This document shows, in pieces, positions 55,401-64,000 of a DNA stretch of 64,000 bases. The notes under the pieces were generated by a model. That model saw only the letters and a program-made list of their open reading frames with translations. It was not told where the DNA came from and did no database searches. A program made the translations under genes and the position numbers. Source of the DNA: Lepidurus packardi (lineage: Eukaryota > Arthropoda > Branchiopoda > Notostraca > Triopsidae); NCBI GenBank assembly GCA_023053545.1, contig JAKZAN010000004.1, forward strand, positions 1,302,001 through 1,366,000, written 5' to 3'. Every line of letters begins with the position of its first letter. The first letter of the stretch is position 1.

Positions 55401-56628
55401 CAGACGCCACTTTGTGCTAGCTCGTGTACAACAAGCTAAGCTGTATGGGGGAAGCTTTTGTTTTCAATAATGAAATGTTCACTCACGCTAAGGGCAAGAA
55501 AAGGGTAATGGAGGCCCTGACTTGCATTGTTACTCAACAATGAAAAACTGAGAAGCATGAATTAAAATATACAGTATTTCTCTGTAAACTTGTATAAAAA
55601 TTAGAATTTTTGTTTCTTAAAGCATGAGGCACTGCTAGGATTAGTGACTTATACTCGTTTTGTTTATCATCCGTAAGGTATAATTCAAAGCTATACTCGT
55701 TTTACAGGTGTTTTACCTCAACTGTGTCCGATTGCTTTGCAAGCACGGCGCACACACCAATTGCTCATCTCGGTCGAACCTAACCCCGTTGCACGTGCTG
55801 GTGTTTACTGCGTCGGAGAACATTGCGCTGAACCGGGAGGAAGAAAAAGCCCAAGCGTTCGCGTTCATTCGACAACTCTTGGTCGTTCTTTTGCAACACG
55901 GCTTGGATCCCAATGTACGCTTCTCCCAGCGAACGCAGCACATCCTCCTCTCACTCATGGATATGGTTCAAAACGCGCGTACCCCCGCAGATTTGGAACA
56001 CGTCCACGCGTTAACCCTAACATTGCTCCAATTCGGAGCCAATCCCAATGTCCACATTTCTACCACCGAACCCATGATCTGTCATTCACAGTCATCGGTA
56101 TTCCTCAAGAAATCTTCCCATCAGGTACAGGAAACTTTTTTGCTCTTCCTAAAATTCTAAGAATTTCTAATAACTTCGAGTTGATTCTAAAACTTTCTAG
56201 TAATTGTTCCGTTGAAAGTTCATTCCGCATCATTAAAATGTTTAAAATATGAATTAAGCCGAGTTTTTTCATTTATATTGTTTCATGTTTAGGTGTTGTA
56301 CTATTACGTTCAGCTAATTCTGCGACGAGAGGAGCTTCTGCTCGACCCCGAACAACGCTATGCGCGATTGATCCTGCTGTATTACAACGCTATGGAACAT
56401 CGTCCCTTGTACGCCTGTTTAAAGTTGCTGTATACGCAATCGGGCCTAGTACCCATGCGGTCCGCTCTCTGCAAATTAGTCCGCGAGTTGTACACGAAAC
56501 CGCGCTCACTCAAGCAAATTACGCGAGTGACCATTTATAACGCGGTCAAAAAGTGTCCGTCGATGACGGTGACCAAATTACCTTTGCCAGGACCCTTAAA
56601 AGAGTATCTGTTAAACTTTGAAGCATAA
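52451..56628 (+). CDS. Ankyrin-repeat and SOCS-box (ASB-like) protein
   Basis: Seven exons (52451-52627, 52690-52850, 52947-53080, 53162-53412, 53683-54252, 55708-56124, 56293-56628), all GT-AG and phase-consistent, give 681 residues. It starts M-G-G-A-L-S-S, a good N-myristoylation signal. Ankyrin repeats are seen as L-P-L-H-I-A-C-L-K-G, P-L-L-H-I-A-C-E-R-G-A-W, G-N-T-P-L-H-A-L and L-T-P-L-H-V-L, with G-x-D-P-N-V turns. The last ~41 residues fit a SOCS box (R-S-L-K-Q-I-T-R, then L-P-L-P-G-P-L-K-E-Y-L-L). ASB proteins use this box to recruit Elongin B/C-Cullin 5 ubiquitin ligases, with the ankyrins binding substrate. The gene is intact; the specific orthologue and target are unknown. The 5' UTR may be spliced (acceptor at 52396). 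Confidence 0.85.
53453..53610. repeat. AT-rich imperfect tandem repeats in ASB-like intron 4
   Basis: Repeated ATTATTTAATAAATT / GTGAAATTATTTAATAA words. An (AAT)n run also occurs at about 53103-53123 in the preceding intron. Confidence 0.75.
54471..55620. repeat. Diverged tandem duplication in ASB-like intron 5
   Basis: 54471-54655 aligns with about 54890-55075 (shared CATTCGCTAGAC, GCAGAAGCAATGCGC-like words). 54655-54873 aligns with about 55395-55620 (shared TTGTGCTAGCTCG, AAACTTGTATAAA). The second copy is interrupted by about 320 bp (55081-55395) that holds a hairpin: TAACGATTCTCA and its reverse complement about 14 nt apart near 55195-55232. No coding capacity. Confidence 0.7.
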
Positions 56629-58140
56629 AACGGAATCATTTACCAATAAGGAGTAAAAAAGTAAAACAGGATGTGTTGATGCATGTTCGCGTGCCACGCT
56701 AGATGGCGGTTGAGGGACATGAAACATGAAAAGATACTGTTAGACTTCAAATCCAAGCAAACATTAGAAAAAGGGTTCTTTCTCAGTTAAACTCTTGATA
56801 AAATTGAGTTTAATTTACAAATAGCATAAGATCATGTGAAGAATTGACTGTGACAGCGTGAGTAACAACACAACGGTTACCAAGAAGTACGAGAGTTGGA
56901 ACAAACAACGTTAGATGATTACGATGTGAAACGAAACAAAAATCGACGCAGAGTATTTGAACCGTTTCGCTTTTTACCCTTCTCGCTTCTAGAAATTCGT
57001 TTTTACAGTTATACCTCAAAGCCTGAACTGGGGAGTTCCTGATCTAGTTTTTGAAGAGCACAATTTCATAGAGTTTATTATAAAGATTTTTTTAGGAGCT
57101 AAAGATAGAACTGAAGGTTCACATGGGAACCGCCAGTCTTATTGTTATTGCTAGCTGGATTTATAATTTTTACCTTCTGCTGTTGGGAGAGAAGTTGATG
57201 ATAGTTTTTCTGGAGTTTATCCATTTTGGCCATGCTTAGGGATAATTTTCGCCGCTACATGGCGAAGGTGCTGCTCTTAACTTGACTTAACCCTTGTTTC
57301 GTTTTCATGTTATTTTCTGTAAAAGCTTTAGTTGGTGCGTTGTAAAGAAAAAAATGAGAAAAACACAAAAAATTATGTGGGAGAGATTTTTTTATAGTTC
57401 AAAACAGGATATAGACTTTATGACATGGCTATTGAAGTGGATTGGGGTTTTGCAGACCATTCGTATGCTTGATTTAAAGAGTTTTAAATGAAGCTATATC
57501 AATGGAGCTTTGGATCTTTCTGGGGTATTTTTAGGTAAAATTGAATGTATAAGTTATGTTACAATGACAACAGGTGGCGTTCGGCAGTTCCAATGTTTCT
57601 CGGTATGGTGTCTCAAACTTCGCTTGCGGCGTTTTGTAGACATGTTTGAGTTGCTGGCTGCGTAATACAGTTAAAATGAAATTTTATATTCGGAAACAGC
57701 TTTCCAAACTTGTGCTGCTAACTACCTTGAGAAAAAACATTCGCTAATTTAGTATCTGATTGGAGTCGAAATTACGTTAAATAGCATTTGTAATATGGGT
57801 ACATTTCGTTACGTTGCGTTGAATTTGAACGTACATTTCACCATTGTAAGTAGGTTCTAAGGTACCGGAAAATGTGAGAAAACATAGGGATTTTGTGGGT
57901 TTTAGTGACAAAATTGAGCTTCGTTAACTTTTGCCAGACTATTAAAAATTTAATAGCTTAGGCTTTCGAGCAACTTTCGATGTTGGATCTTGAACAAATG
58001 ATTGGGAGGGATGGAATCGATAATCGCTATTCCTCCACTGATTTGTTCTGTTCGGCTCACTCGCGCTGTCGAGAGTTTTGAAGTAATAAGGTAAAATAAA
58101 AGGGAATTAGCCTTTAATTAGTCAAATTTAAAATACATAA
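56629..58140. other. Intergenic, no gene seen
   Basis: AT-rich. Includes the 3' flank of the ASB-like gene. A 65-codon frame at 57294 lacks family features. Confidence 0.4.
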
Positions 58141-58149
58141 AACACACAG

Positions 58150-59697
58150 TTTATGAAATTCAATGTCTTCCTTTAGAGTTTCGACTCCGTCTTTCTTGAC
58201 AATAAAGCCACGGGGAGTTGTCCGTATAATTCATTCGGTTTACCTACCAGTGCAACGTCAGCTATCGGCAGGATGAAGCTGCAATATGCTTTCAATGAGT
58301 TGTGGGACGACCTAAAATTAAAAAACAAATAAAAAAAATATTGCTTTACAAATCATAGAAAAAGATTTACGTGGAAGCCGTCGACTTTTAATAATTCCTT
58401 CAACCTTTCTTTGAAGAACACGTAGCTGTCTTCGTCTATGTACCCTAAATCTCCAGTGCGATAATCGGTTATCGATAGCCATCGATAATCGAAGCTGCTA
58501 TTGCCTAGATTTTACATAAAACAAAGTTCAATAAGCCAATAGTTCAATGCTATTTCCGTTATAAACATTGTTTTGTATACTTCGGGGTTTTTCCAATAGC
58601 CTTTGATTAGCATAGCTGATTTGACCCAGAGCTCTCCAGTTTGACCAATTGGCCAAGGTTGCTGAGTTTCAGGATCGCGTAGTTCCAATTCAGTAAACGA
58701 CAAGACTTTTCCCAAAGTCCCTTTTTTGTTCACTAGTAATAAGTGTGCAAAGGATGTAATTAATATTTTGCCTTCAGTCCATTAAAATTTAGACATTTTA
58801 CTTCCACTTGGTTTAAGGAAAGCACGTCCAGTGATGATAAAGGTCTCGGTTAACTCATAACCCTCCAATTTTGAATCCAAGTTTCAATTTACAGTCCAAT
58901 TATAGTACAATTACAGTACAATTACAGTACAATTACAGTACAAAATACAGTCCCAATTTTGAAGATGTAAGGTTTTAATAAAAGATTTATCTTTACAGCA
59001 CTAATTAATAAGTTTTTTTCATACATTGTGCCTGTACAACGCGCTTGAGATTAGGTAGACGTTTTCGTAGCTCTGTTGTACCGGATGAGTACGGCTTGTA
59101 CGCGATATCGTTACGGGAGTCAATTTGGACATCACTAAGACAAGCTAGATAACGAACGAGCACAACCACACAAATGTTGTAGGCTCAATTGATAAGATGC
59201 GTTACATTGTCCAAAGATTTGGAATCAAGATCTTATGGGTCACAATTCGATTCGTTGTGATGTTACCTGTGGCGTAGTCCTGGTACATCTCGCAAACTGA
59301 TATGCAATGTTCTGTCTCTCCGATGATGGGGTCTAAGGAAATGACGCAATGCACAGTATGGGTCAACTGTTTTGCTTCTAGGGCCTGGCCAATGGATTCT
59401 TCATCGCACACAATGAAAACCGCGTTTGCGTTATTGATTGTGATTATTAACATGCCTAGTTTGTAAAGAATAACAGACTTCCAGAGGAATCCAGTGCTTA
59501 TACTGCTTCACTACTCATGTCAGTGTATTTATGTCTTCTCTATGCTATCGTGGCATATAGGAAGCCTGTAGCCTAACCTTACCAGTTAAAAAAAATTCTT
59601 CGATTCATCTGACAATTAACGCGTGGATCGCTACGTCGGGTATTTCATAAACTTCTGTCCAGTTGTCTGGGCTGGGAGTTGAAACCGTGGAACCCAT
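58150..59697 (-). pseudogene. Acyl-CoA ligase (4CL/luciferase-like), decayed
   Basis: Pieces of the adenylate-forming superfamily lie in order on the minus strand. The ATG block at 59697-59583 has N-W-T-E-V-Y-E-I-P-D-V but a TGA after I-V-R. Block 59453-59260 has V-C-D-E-E-S-I-G-Q-A-L-E. Block ~58733-58560 has P-I-G-Q-T-G-E-L-W-V-K and K-G-Y-W-K-N-P-E. Block ~58500-58372 has Y-R-T-G-D-L-G-Y-I-D-E-D (hinge region) and L-K-E-L-L-K-V-D-G-F. Block ~58311-58150 is the C-terminal domain with two single-base frame changes. The AMP-binding P-loop (S-S-G-T-T-G-x-P-K-G) has no counterpart between 58740 and 59200, so the core is deleted. Family identity is strong; it cannot be functional as shown. Confidence 0.8.
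58893..58955. repeat. 11-bp tandem repeat (ACAGTACAATT)
   Basis: About four to five copies of ACAGTACAATT within the acyl-CoA ligase relic. Confidence 0.85.
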
Positions 59698-59811
59698 GAT
59701 TCGTCTTTACAGCTTTTGGTTGAAAGCACTGTTGTAATGTCCGGCGATGTAATGCAAGTAAATTCGCTGTCGATTGTTGAGAAATCTCCGACTATTGTAA
59801 TAGCCTAATAC

Positions 59812-59880
59812 TGTTCTAATAATAATAATAATAATAATTGGTCTAATAATACTAATAACCTAATAATGGTCTAATTCTAA
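59812..59880. repeat. (TAA)n microsatellite
   Basis: TAATAATAATAATAATAATA followed by degenerate copies and CTAATAATGGTCTAAT words. Confidence 0.8.
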
Positions 59881-59946
59881 TACTGGTTTAATACTGGACG
59901 TCAAAAAGATAAACGACACTGTTACGGCTCCAACGACGTTTCTTAC

Positions 59947-60663
59947 CACAGTATAGAGGTTTCACAGTATGCTAACAGGGCTATCTTCCAATGTTAAGGT
60001 TTTCTGACGACCTTCTCGGTCCCCCGAATAATATTCAGGTAAAAGGCAACATTCAGGTATTGCAACCCATACATAGGTGTTTTATAGTATACAGGTTTAA
60101 CCCCATATACTATAAAATACCCATGTATATTAATGTCTATATGTGTTGTTATGACTATTTATGTCTATATACGAGTTATCCATTACATTGGTACTTTACA
60201 ACTATTCCTAAATGTTACTAACTTTTGCAAGTTTAGTATTTTTCTTAACACATTTAACTACGGCTCTTTCTGCTACAGCTAGATTTTCTTCTTTAAGTGT
60301 ATAGTAAATCCTAACTCGAACGAACAAATTTAAAAAATAATCAACTGGAAATCAACCGTTTTTTTCCAAAAACACTTTCAAATGCGCGCGTTGCCGGTAG
60401 GACCCTACGTCAGCCCAAAACTCCCTAGAGTGCCCGAGAGAAAGGTCACCAGTCCCCCGTTTTGTGAATGTTTTGTTCTCTTCTCGAACCCTTTTTCTAG
60501 TAGATTAGAAATGCCTACATGGGGGTACATGGCACAGTCTGGGAATCCATCCCCCATATAAGCCTTCGTACCCTCACATCCTCTTGGGACCGAGAAAATC
60601 GTGTTAATCCCTTTACATTGGAAGATACCCCCAGTTACCATACTGTGAAACCTTTATACTGTG
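59947..60663. mobile_element. MITE-like element with ~75-bp inverted repeats
   Basis: 59947-60020 (CACAGTATAGAGGTTTCACA, then GTATGCTAAC and ATCTTCCAATGT) is matched in reverse at about 60588-60663, with moderate divergence and small indels. The 717-bp unit is flanked by TTTCTTAC (59939-59946) and TTTCATAC (60664-60671), a probable 8-bp target duplication with one mismatch. No transposase is present. An 8-bp duplication fits hAT or P superfamilies; I cannot choose between them. Confidence 0.6.
60076..60122. repeat. Imperfect inverted repeat within the MITE-like element
   Basis: GGTGTTTTATAGTATACAGG and the reverse complement of the 60103-60122 arm agree at about 17 of 20 positions. Confidence 0.55.
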
Positions 60664-60782
60664 TTTCATACGCGTTACACTAGAAATTCAAAATCGGATT
60701 TTTCGTGGGAATCGTGGGAACCAAAAAACGTGCGAAACGTGGAATCAAACGCTTGTCTATTTTAACGGCATAAAACAGTTCA

Positions 60783-61610
60783 CTAAAAAATTACAATAAG
60801 CTCAGGTGCAAAATGCTGAAAAGAAGACCAAAATTTGGTCGCTACGTAGTCTAACCTGTGGTCATTGACGTGTGTCGGTGGGCGGCCGCTCATCAAGACC
60901 TCTGCTTCAGCGAAGACTGTAATAAGCAACTCGTACTGTACATTACAACTTGTCCCTTCAGTGCCGTGTTCAAAGCCCTTTTTGCAGAACGGACCATACA
61001 CCGCCTAAGTGTGGGGAAGCCGGTGGCGAAAAGTGTCTCTCTATGCCCTTCTGGGCCAGACTACCTGGTCCCACCTTCTCAAGCCTTCTCGTAACTCCTT
61101 CTCTCCAGTATCAAGATTGGTCCCATTGTAACTGAAACATGTCGTAGGGCACCCTCGGCAGATGACTAAACGGCGGCAAGCCAAGAGGAAAGAGTCAGTA
61201 TCCAAAGAGTGGGCCACCTCTAAATGTATAGCTCGGGTGGTGAGACAGATAAACAGGCAACCATATCGTTTATGGATTCTGGGGTGAATTACCACAAACA
61301 TCTGGCCAAAAAAGGTCCACCGTATGCGTAAATTGGGGCTTGTAGGCTTCAACTCATTGTCGTGGCAGTGGCGCCATCATAAGGGCTTGCGACACGGCTT
61401 CAAATCCAATACAGAAAGGATAGTGACGGTTGAATCTACGGATTGTGACCCATCCGGGAAGTATCCAGTATTGACTGCGAACTTCAGCGAATGTACGGTC
61501 CGTCGATTCGCGCAACACGCGCTCGTGGGCCTCCCAATCAGCAGTCGAGCTAGGTGGGAGTCTAGATCGAGGATTAACGGTTGATTATTTTTTTTTATCC
61601 AAATTTGCGT
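60783..61610 (-). mobile_element. BEL/Pao integrase fragment, decayed
   Basis: Minus-strand pieces in several frames. About 61590-61400 resembles the zinc-binding region (R-T-F-A-E-V-R-S-Q-Y-W-I). 61352-61041 is the catalytic core (K-R-Y-G-C-L-F-I-C-L-T-T-R-A-I-H-L-E, then N-G-T-N). 61001-60783 is the C-terminal end (E-L-L-I-T-V-F-A-E-A-E, G-R-P-P-T-H-V). Frame changes separate them. No reverse transcriptase or LTR was found next to it. Confidence 0.8.
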
Positions 61611-62000
61611 GTTCCAGGCGTTCTCCTACTCGTTGAAGTTCTTCCTCGTCCAGGTAGGGAGTTAATTTCAGAAGACGACAATTCTTAGTATGTTTGTCAG
61701 ACTTCCTTAGGGCCAATATTTCTTCTAGGAAAGTTTAATGTTGAACGATTCTAAGAAGTAGGGCAAAGGACTTCCTTAGTTCGTGTGTCGATAAAGGACC
61801 GCCACGTCTCTCATCGGATTTTGCTCGAGCGTTGCAGGTGAAACGCATCAGTTAAGCCAGTATCCTCTTGCGATGACTAAGTCAGGAAGCGTTCATCGTC
61901 AAAGTTTGTTTTTGAGTACATTTCCAGGTATGGTGCGCCGTTACAATTACACACGGATCAAGGTAAGAATTTTCAATCATTAACACTGATCACTATTCAA
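61611..62000. other. Between retroelement fragments, nothing recognised
   Basis: No coding or repeat structure supported. Confidence 0.35.
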
Positions 62001-62459
62001 TCAAAGTGTGTAAGTTGTTAAACGTTCAAAAGACCGGTACAGAACCCCCTCCCGTAAGCAAATCTTACTTCTTTGGGTCCAGTAACTCCGCAGTGTCGGG
62101 TTCAGACCTCGCGGCGAATCTGGGAAGGTGTTCGGTGATCGGAGCCATCCAAAAACCACTTTAAGATCCTCGTCGCTTTTCTGCTGAAAAGTAACTGACG
62201 TCTCTTCTTGCTGGGGTTCCAAGGAACTTACAACTAGGTAAGCTGATGGATTAGCACAGAGCATGTCTGGGATATCGCAATCTTCCTCTTCTTCTGAACT
62301 CTCAACTCCGTCATATTGCATTCCACATTCCCCACAAGGACGTCTAGGTAACGCATCAGCGTTTGTGTGTTTTTTGTATAAAGCATGGTAAGAACCATTT
62401 TCCATTAAATAATACACTGTTCCATTAAAACAAATACATTTCCCATCAAATAAATACAC
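62001..62459 (-). mobile_element. Ty3/gypsy pol fragment
   Basis: One open minus-strand frame carries the junction of RNase H and integrase typical of Ty3/gypsy Pol: K-H-T-N-A-D-A-L-P-R-R-P-C (usually H-x-N-A-D-A-L-S-R), an acidic spacer, then L-R-S-Y-W and G-V-L-Y-R. The reverse transcriptase before it and the integrase core after it are absent. Confidence 0.75.
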
Positions 62460-62719
62460 ATTTCTAAGTGCCTATACGTCTAACGCATGAACATTGGATT
62501 ATGCCTGTCCCTCCGACTGGTTCTCAGGCGAGAATAGGTAGCAAGTTCCCTAGCATAGGCTAACCTCTTACTTTTACTCATTATTATTTGGGTGCAGACC
62601 TCTAGTGGGGAAAGTTGCTCATGTACATTTTGCTGCTGCACCTTCAGGATATGGGGATCTGACATTAGTGTCATCTTGTGACAAAACATGATCAACTACT
62701 TCGAGTACAAGGCTTATGT

Positions 62720-62783
62720 ATAATTTCCGTTGACCTGGTTGATCCTGCCAGTAGCATATGCTTGTCTCATAATTTCCGTTGAC
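62720..62783. repeat. 15-bp direct repeats flanking the 18S fragment
   Basis: ATAATTTCCGTTGAC at 62720-62734 and 62769-62783. Each overlaps the 18S match by one or two bases. This resembles a target-site duplication. Confidence 0.85.
62733..62769 (+). other. 37-nt fragment of the 18S rRNA 5' end
   Basis: ACCTGGTTGATCCTGCCAGT, then AGCATATGCTTGTCTCA, is the universally conserved 5' terminus of eukaryotic small-subunit rRNA from about position 2. It stops after 37 nt. It lies between two identical 15-bp copies of ATAATTTCCGTTGAC (62720-62734 and 62769-62783), so it was inserted into or templated at a duplicated site. Confidence 0.85.
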
Positions 62784-62869
62784 GCATTGAAACCAATGTT
62801 CGTTCGGCCACGACAGGATGAGAAGCACATATTCACACGCGGTTGTACTGTTAGACGGAACCAAATAAC

Positions 62870-64000
62870 CACAATTACTTATTAAAAAACAAACAAGGAA
62901 ACTTGAAGTATAGTTTTAAACGGGAAATTAAAACAATGTAGCTTAAACCCATTCGAAAAACGCCTAAAAGTTTTTCAATTATTCTTGTTTGGCAACGGGT
63001 TATTCTTCTTTTAAACTGCAATTTCTTATTACAAACTGCTTGATTGATATATTTTGAACCACGTGTGGTTCCCTGAAGTTAGACTTGGTGAAAAATAAAA
63101 TGATCTTGCAAGTGGTTAAGCAAATCTTTAGGTCCCTACCGCGCCCTAGGTTTGTGTGGACGTTCTCCTTTAATACGAAGATAATGTATCAACTAGAGTA
63201 GAATGAAATATAGCAAGGGAATCTGTTGGAAGGTCCTTGATGGTCCTTATTTCCACTAGGTTGACATTTTTGGTCAGTAATGTACTACTTGACTTATTAG
63301 GACTTTTAATGGAATAGTGTCCTGTAGACTTCTTTGACTACTGAAGCGATCTTTCATAAGAAACCAAGTTCTAGTTCACAAGGTCTCGGGAACTATAGGA
63401 GCAACGGTTGCAATGTAGAAAGTGTGGAAATCGTCTCCACAGCGTCACTTGTTTCTGGTCATAGGTAACTGAAGTTGGCTCTCATAATCAAGACCGCAAA
63501 TCGCACCGCAACTTGAATCTGTAACAACCTATATTGCCTCGGGTAAGTAAATATTGAGAAGAACTAGGATTTTTGTAATTATCTGTATTTTGCAAGTATC
63601 GAGAGTAAAGTACCCAATCAAAAGTGACGTTTACGAGGTGATTAAGATATTTACGAGGTTTCATTTAACAGACAAGAAATAATAAAACATTCTGAAGTAT
63701 ACTTTGGGTGTTTCTCTGATATTTTTTGTACAACTTTGTACAAAGACGCTTATAGTCATAAATAAATGGTAGATCTGATTTTACCATTATGCCTTGTTTT
63801 TGATTTGGTTGGTTTATTCTTACATTCAGCAATTTTTCATGGTCTAAAGATTCGTTGTTGTAGGTTTTTAAAACAGTACAGCATTTAAGGGTTGTTTAAA
63901 ATTGTATTAACGTAGGAAACGCTTAAGACCGACACATAAAGCCCTAATCGTCTTTTCTAGGACAAATGCTATATTACTTTAACGATTAAAACTTTTTTTC
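62870..64000. other. Right end, no gene seen
   Basis: AT-rich DNA without supported coding, RNA or repeat features. Confidence 0.4.

Noticed and set aside
62619-62864. 81-residue minus-strand frame over the 18S fragment
   Set aside because: It overlaps the rRNA fragment and its repeats and shows no family features.

Overview
The window is animal nuclear DNA, most likely from an arthropod. Supporting signs are a tramtrack-type BTB exon, an ecdysteroid-kinase-like (EcKL/CHK) gene, short GT-AG introns of about 50-150 bp, Tc1/mariner, BEL/Pao and Ty3/gypsy relics, and 5S rRNA genes linked to replication-dependent histone genes (an arrangement reported in several crustaceans). I cannot name the species.

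Layout. 1-6.5 kb, left flank: a BTB exon (minus strand), the decayed 3' end of an MCM2 gene, an orphan copy of an EcKL first exon followed by an intact two-exon EcKL gene, and a promoter-like block with a short uncharacterised exon. 6.55-40.49 kb: a near-identical tandem array. Its unit is about 5139 bp with order H4(+), 5S rRNA(-), H2B(-), H2A(+), H3(-); there is no H1. The array holds 7 H4, 6 H2B, 6 H2A, 6 H3, 6 full 5S genes and one truncated 5S. H2B/H2A and H3/H4 are divergent pairs with shared promoters, and every histone gene ends in the canonical 16-nt 3' stem-loop. The third H2B/H2A promoter carries an insertion of exactly 1000 bp, made of an inverted 5'-truncated H3 with its 3' flank, filler, and scrambled 5S flanks without the 5S. 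Each unit also carries fossils: an H2A-derived fragment beside the 5S gene, and a second copy of the 5S flanks with the 5S body missing.

40.5-64 kb, right flank: a decayed BTB copy, a dead mariner element, an uncharacterised exon, an intact seven-exon papain-family cysteine protease, a diverged copy of the repeat found just left of the array, a BEL/Pao retrotransposon that has lost most of RNase H and the integrase core, an intact seven-exon ankyrin-repeat/SOCS-box (ASB-like) gene, a broken acyl-CoA ligase (4CL/luciferase-like), a MITE-like element, BEL/Pao integrase and Ty3/gypsy fragments, and a 37-nt fragment of the 18S rRNA 5' end between 15-bp direct repeats.

The array supplies the core histone quartet and 5S rRNA from one homogenised locus. 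The flanks are ordinary single genes among decayed repeats. Two flank sequences (the BTB exon and a ~460-bp repeat) occur once on each side of the array in the same order, so the array may sit inside, or at the edge of, an old segmental duplication.
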